Positions 4,713 through 6,824 of a stretch of 6,824 bases of DNA are shown here, one piece after another (positions within the stretch are counted from its first letter, which is position 1; every line of letters starts with the position of its first letter). The position numbers were made by a program, and so were the translations under genes. This DNA is from a bacterium. GTDB lineage: Bacteria > Patescibacteriota > Minisyncoccia > Minisyncoccales > PEYH01. A model generated the notes under the pieces. It searched no databases and had not been told where the DNA came from. It worked only from the letters and a program-made list of their open reading frames with translations. Where the stretch lies: contig JAGGTU010000010.1 of assembly GCA_021163545.1 (NCBI GenBank), forward strand, positions 1 through 6,824, written 5' to 3'.

Positions 4713-5815
4713 GTTTTTTAAAAGCTTTCTTTGTCTTTGCAGGCACAATTATTGGCGTTGGAATTTTTGCTTTACCCTGGACTACCAGAGAGATTGGCCT
4801 GTTTTTTGTTTTTCTCTATTTTATATTATTAGGGCTTCTTGTTATTACAATCCATTTGCTTTTTGCTAAAGTGTGTTGTTTGACAAAAGAGAAACGTCGT
4901 TTTCCAGGATATGTGTTTCAATATTTGGGAAAAAGATGGGGGATTTTATCTTTGTTTTCTACATTTTTTGGACTTTTTGGAGCTCAACTTGCATATTTAA
5001 TTGTGGGGGGAGGGTTTTTGTATAAACTCCTTGTGCCTTTTTTAGGAGGAAAAGAGCTTTATTATGTATTAGCTTTTTTTACTTTAGGGAGTTTCTTAAT
5101 TTTTAAAGGAATCAAAAGTATTTCTTGGTCTGAAATACTAATCAATGTTTTCTTCTTTGGGCTTTTACTATTCTTACTTGTGAAAGCCCATAATTTTATT
5201 AATATAAGCAACTTATCTTTTTCTAAGTTTTCATTTTATCCATATGGTGTTATTTTGTTTTCTTTGTGGGGCTCAGCTGTTGTGCCGGAAATTACAGAGA
5301 TACTAAAAAAGAGAGAAACTCTTGTAAAAAGAACTATTGTCTTAGGAATTATTTTCGCTGCCCTAGTTTATATTCTCTTTATAGTGGCGGTTGTAGGGGT
5401 GTCTGGCATAGAGACGACCCAAGATGCTCTCTCAGGTCTTGTTCCAGTTCTTGGCAAAAAGATTTTATGGATTGGATATTTGTTTGGGGTAATTACCTGT
5501 TTTACTTCTTACCTCACCTTAGGTTTAACAATTGAAAAAATCTTTTTTTACGATTTAAAATTCCCCAAAATTATATCTTTTATTTTGGCAGTAGGTATTC
5601 CTTTGGTGTTTTATGTAGCTGGTCTTAAAAGTTTTATCTTAATTGTAAGTCTTTGTGGGGCGATTGCCATAGGGATTGAAGGATTCATCCATATTTTCCT
5701 TTACAAAAAAGCGGTAGCATTGCATCTTAAACAGAAAATAGCTCCTATTTTATATCTCTTACCATTATTTTTACTAATTGGGGTTATATTAGAAATTCTT
5801 TTAATTTTACTCTAA
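4709..5815 (+). CDS. Amino-acid permease-like transporter (APC superfamily, AAAP/HAAAP-like)
   Basis: The 368-residue protein is hydrophobic throughout with about 11 helices (near 5-24, 30-53, 79-106, 117-134, 142-160, 177-194, 208-231, 253-275, 287-303, 309-331, 346-367). The first helix carries the glycine-broken substrate motif GTIIGVGIFALPW (12-24), typical of amino-acid transporters with the LeuT fold. The sixth has the FSLWGSAVVPEI pattern (184-195), as in the aromatic/neutral amino-acid transporter branch. It probably imports an amino acid with H+ or Na+ through the inner membrane, but the substrate cannot be read from sequence. The start ATG overlaps the mgtC stop (ATGA) and the stop is 1 nt before the next ATG, so it is translationally coupled on both sides. 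Confidence 0.82.
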   Translation: MSFLKAFFVFAGTIIGVGIFALPWTTREIGLFFVFLYFILLGLLVITIHLLFAKVCCLTKEKRRFPGYVFQYLGKRWGILSLFSTFFGLFGAQLAYLIVGGGFLYKLLVPFLGGKELYYVLAFFTLGSFLIFKGIKSISWSEILINVFFFGLLLFLLVKAHNFINISNLSFSKFSFYPYGVILFSLWGSAVVPEITEILKKRETLVKRTIVLGIIFAALVYILFIVAVVGVSGIETTQDALSGLVPVLGKKILWIGYLFGVITCFTSYLTLGLTIEKIFFYDLKFPKIISFILAVGIPLVFYVAGLKSFILIVSLCGAIAIGIEGFIHIFLYKKAVALHLKQKIAPILYLLPLFLLIGVILEILLILL

Positions 5816-5816
5816 G

Positions 5817-6623
5817 ATGAGAAAAATTATCGTTCTCTTTTTAGTTGTGTTTATGATGATTATTAGTTTAGTTTTGATTGGTTTAATTGAATCTGTAGAG
5901 ATTGAGACAAACACTCTGGAGGTCAAATTACAAAATCTTCCTTCTTGGGTGGAGAAGACATCTTTTGTGCATATTTCCGATATTCATTTTCGCAATTTCT
6001 CCAAAAGAGAAAAACAACTTCTTAAGAAATTAAAAAGAATAAATCCAGATTATCTTTTTATAACCGGAGACTTTATAGATTGGACAACGCATAACTGGGC
6101 TGATTTAGAGAAATTTTTAGACTCACTTGTTAAAATTCCCCAAAAAGGTGTTTATCTTGTTTTCGGTAATCATGAACATAGAAACAGGTGCCTCAATGAG
6201 TTTGTTAAAATTCTAGATAAGAAAAATGTACAAGTTATAAACAATCAATCAGTGTTTTTGGAAGGAATATATCTAATAGGGGTTGATGATCCTCATCTGG
6301 GATTTGACCAACTAAATAAGGCAATTAAAAATGTAGATATAAAAAAACCAAAGATTCTTTTGGCTCATTCACCGGAAATTTTCAGAAAGGTTAATTTTGA
6401 GAATGTGTTAGTTTTATGCGGTCATACCCATGGGGGACAAATCAATCTTCCTTTTATATCTGACTTAATTTTACCTTTGAAATATGATAGAAAATATAAA
6501 AGTGGTTTTTTTGGAAAGAATTATAAATGGCTTTATGTAAATAAAGGCATTGGCTGGACTTTTCTCCCTTTTAGATTCAATGCCCAACCTGAAATTTTAA
6601 TAATTAAATTCAAAAATGATTGA
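5817..6623 (+). CDS. Membrane-anchored YkuE-like metallophosphoesterase
   Basis: This 268-residue calcineurin-like phosphoesterase has an N-terminal hydrophobic anchor (about 4-24) and then all metal-site motifs in order: D55-x-H57 (ISDIHF), G84-D85 (TGDFID), G117-N-H-E (FGNHEH), H184 (LLAHSP) and G202-H-T-H (CGHTHGGQIN). The end (NKGIGWTFLPFRFNAQPEI, 242-260) is typical of the YkuE/YaeI branch. These are two-metal enzymes that cut phosphoesters; relatives act on lipid-linked or UDP-sugar substrates at the membrane, but the substrate here is unknown. The catalytic domain could face the periplasm or cytoplasm. Short basic residues (R2, K3) before the anchor favour the N-terminus staying inside. 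It starts 1 nt after the transporter stop and its last 8 nt overlap the following gene's start. Confidence 0.93.
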   Translation: MRKIIVLFLVVFMMIISLVLIGLIESVEIETNTLEVKLQNLPSWVEKTSFVHISDIHFRNFSKREKQLLKKLKRINPDYLFITGDFIDWTTHNWADLEKFLDSLVKIPQKGVYLVFGNHEHRNRCLNEFVKILDKKNVQVINNQSVFLEGIYLIGVDDPHLGFDQLNKAIKNVDIKKPKILLAHSPEIFRKVNFENVLVLCGHTHGGQINLPFISDLILPLKYDRKYKSGFFGKNYKWLYVNKGIGWTFLPFRFNAQPEILIIKFKND

Positions 6624-6824
6624 AGAATATAAATTTGGACAAATTATAATAGATGGAAAAAAGTATAATTTTGATGTTGAGGTAAGGTGGACAGGTGAGG
6701 TTTTGCAATGGCAGCGAGAAGAAAGTCATATAATTGATTTTAAAGATGTAGCCAGAGCTGTTTCAAAAAAGCCGGAAATGATTATCATAGGAACAGGTGC
6801 CTACGGAGTGGCTAAGGTTACTCC
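6616..6824 (+). CDS. Mth938-domain (DUF498-type) protein, partial at the right edge
   Basis: The frame opens with ATG 6616, which overlaps the phosphoesterase stop by 8 nt in another frame, and continues for 69 codons to the edge without a stop. The N-terminus has EYKFGQIIIDGKKYNFDV (4-21), a Trp-bearing strand with WQREESH (36-42), then D.KD..RA...KPEMIIIGTGAYG (45-65), the conserved strand and glycine loop of the Mth938/AAMDC-like fold. Full-length members have about 110-130 residues, so roughly half is present. No reaction is established for the family; proposed roles are non-enzymatic or ligand binding. There is no evident Shine-Dalgarno other than sequence inside the upstream gene, so reinitiation after the overlapping stop is likely. 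Confidence 0.8.
   Translation, partial: MIEEYKFGQIIIDGKKYNFDVEVRWTGEVLQWQREESHIIDFKDVARAVSKKPEMIIIGTGAYGVAKVT

Noticed and set aside
5266..5535. Plus-strand open frame of 89 codons
   Set aside because: It lies in another frame inside the transporter gene, whose hydrophobic pattern is continuous there.

Overview
This AT-rich window (long A/T runs, compact gene spacing, several overlapping starts and stops) looks like chromosome from an uncultivated bacterium with a streamlined genome. Two minus-strand genes are preceded by perfect bacterial extended -10 elements (TGnTATAAT), and a third, weaker sigma70-like site precedes the methyltransferase. That argues for Bacteria, although several of the protein families (stand-alone Elp3, stomatin-like slipin, EF-like beta-barrel protein, Mth938 domain, a HUMPS-type barrel) are also common in Archaea. 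A candidate-phylum (Patescibacteria-like) source is a guess from gene content only. The standard genetic code fits every gene.

Layout. Positions 1-631 hold the 3' end of a ribulose-phosphate-barrel (HPS/KGPDC/OMP decarboxylase superfamily) gene and, just after it, a small three-helix membrane protein of unknown function. These converge on a minus-strand pair: elp3 (3087 to 1456), then a slipin/SPFH membrane protein (1400 to 645) with its own promoter. From 3086 rightwards a tightly packed plus-strand gene string begins: a Trm9/ALKBH8-like tRNA methyltransferase, a tRNA-Arg(CCG), a Lys-tailed EF-Tu-domain-2-like protein, an MgtC/SapB membrane protein, an amino-acid transporter, a YkuE-like metallophosphoesterase, and the start of an Mth938-domain protein cut by the window edge. 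Junctions in this string from 4273 on are 1 nt apart or overlap by 4-8 nt, so one transcript is likely.

Most notable biology. (1) Elp3, which starts the synthesis of cm5U-type wobble uridines, is head-to-head with a Trm9-like enzyme. In eukaryotes Trm9 acts on the Elongator product to make mcm5U. The two ATG codons share the single palindrome CATG, and each predicted promoter lies inside the other gene. This is the best candidate here for an under-described system: a compact two-gene, eukaryote-like wobble-uridine pathway in a prokaryote. (2) The methyltransferase reading frame has no stop before the tRNA-Arg gene and reads straight through the whole tRNA, so tRNA maturation would leave a stopless mRNA. 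(3) elp3 carries an in-frame, GC-rich 69-nt palindromic element that adds 23 residues (Pro-rich then Gly-rich) in the middle of the radical SAM domain, resembling in principle the Rickettsia palindromic elements. It also has four G-runs on each strand.
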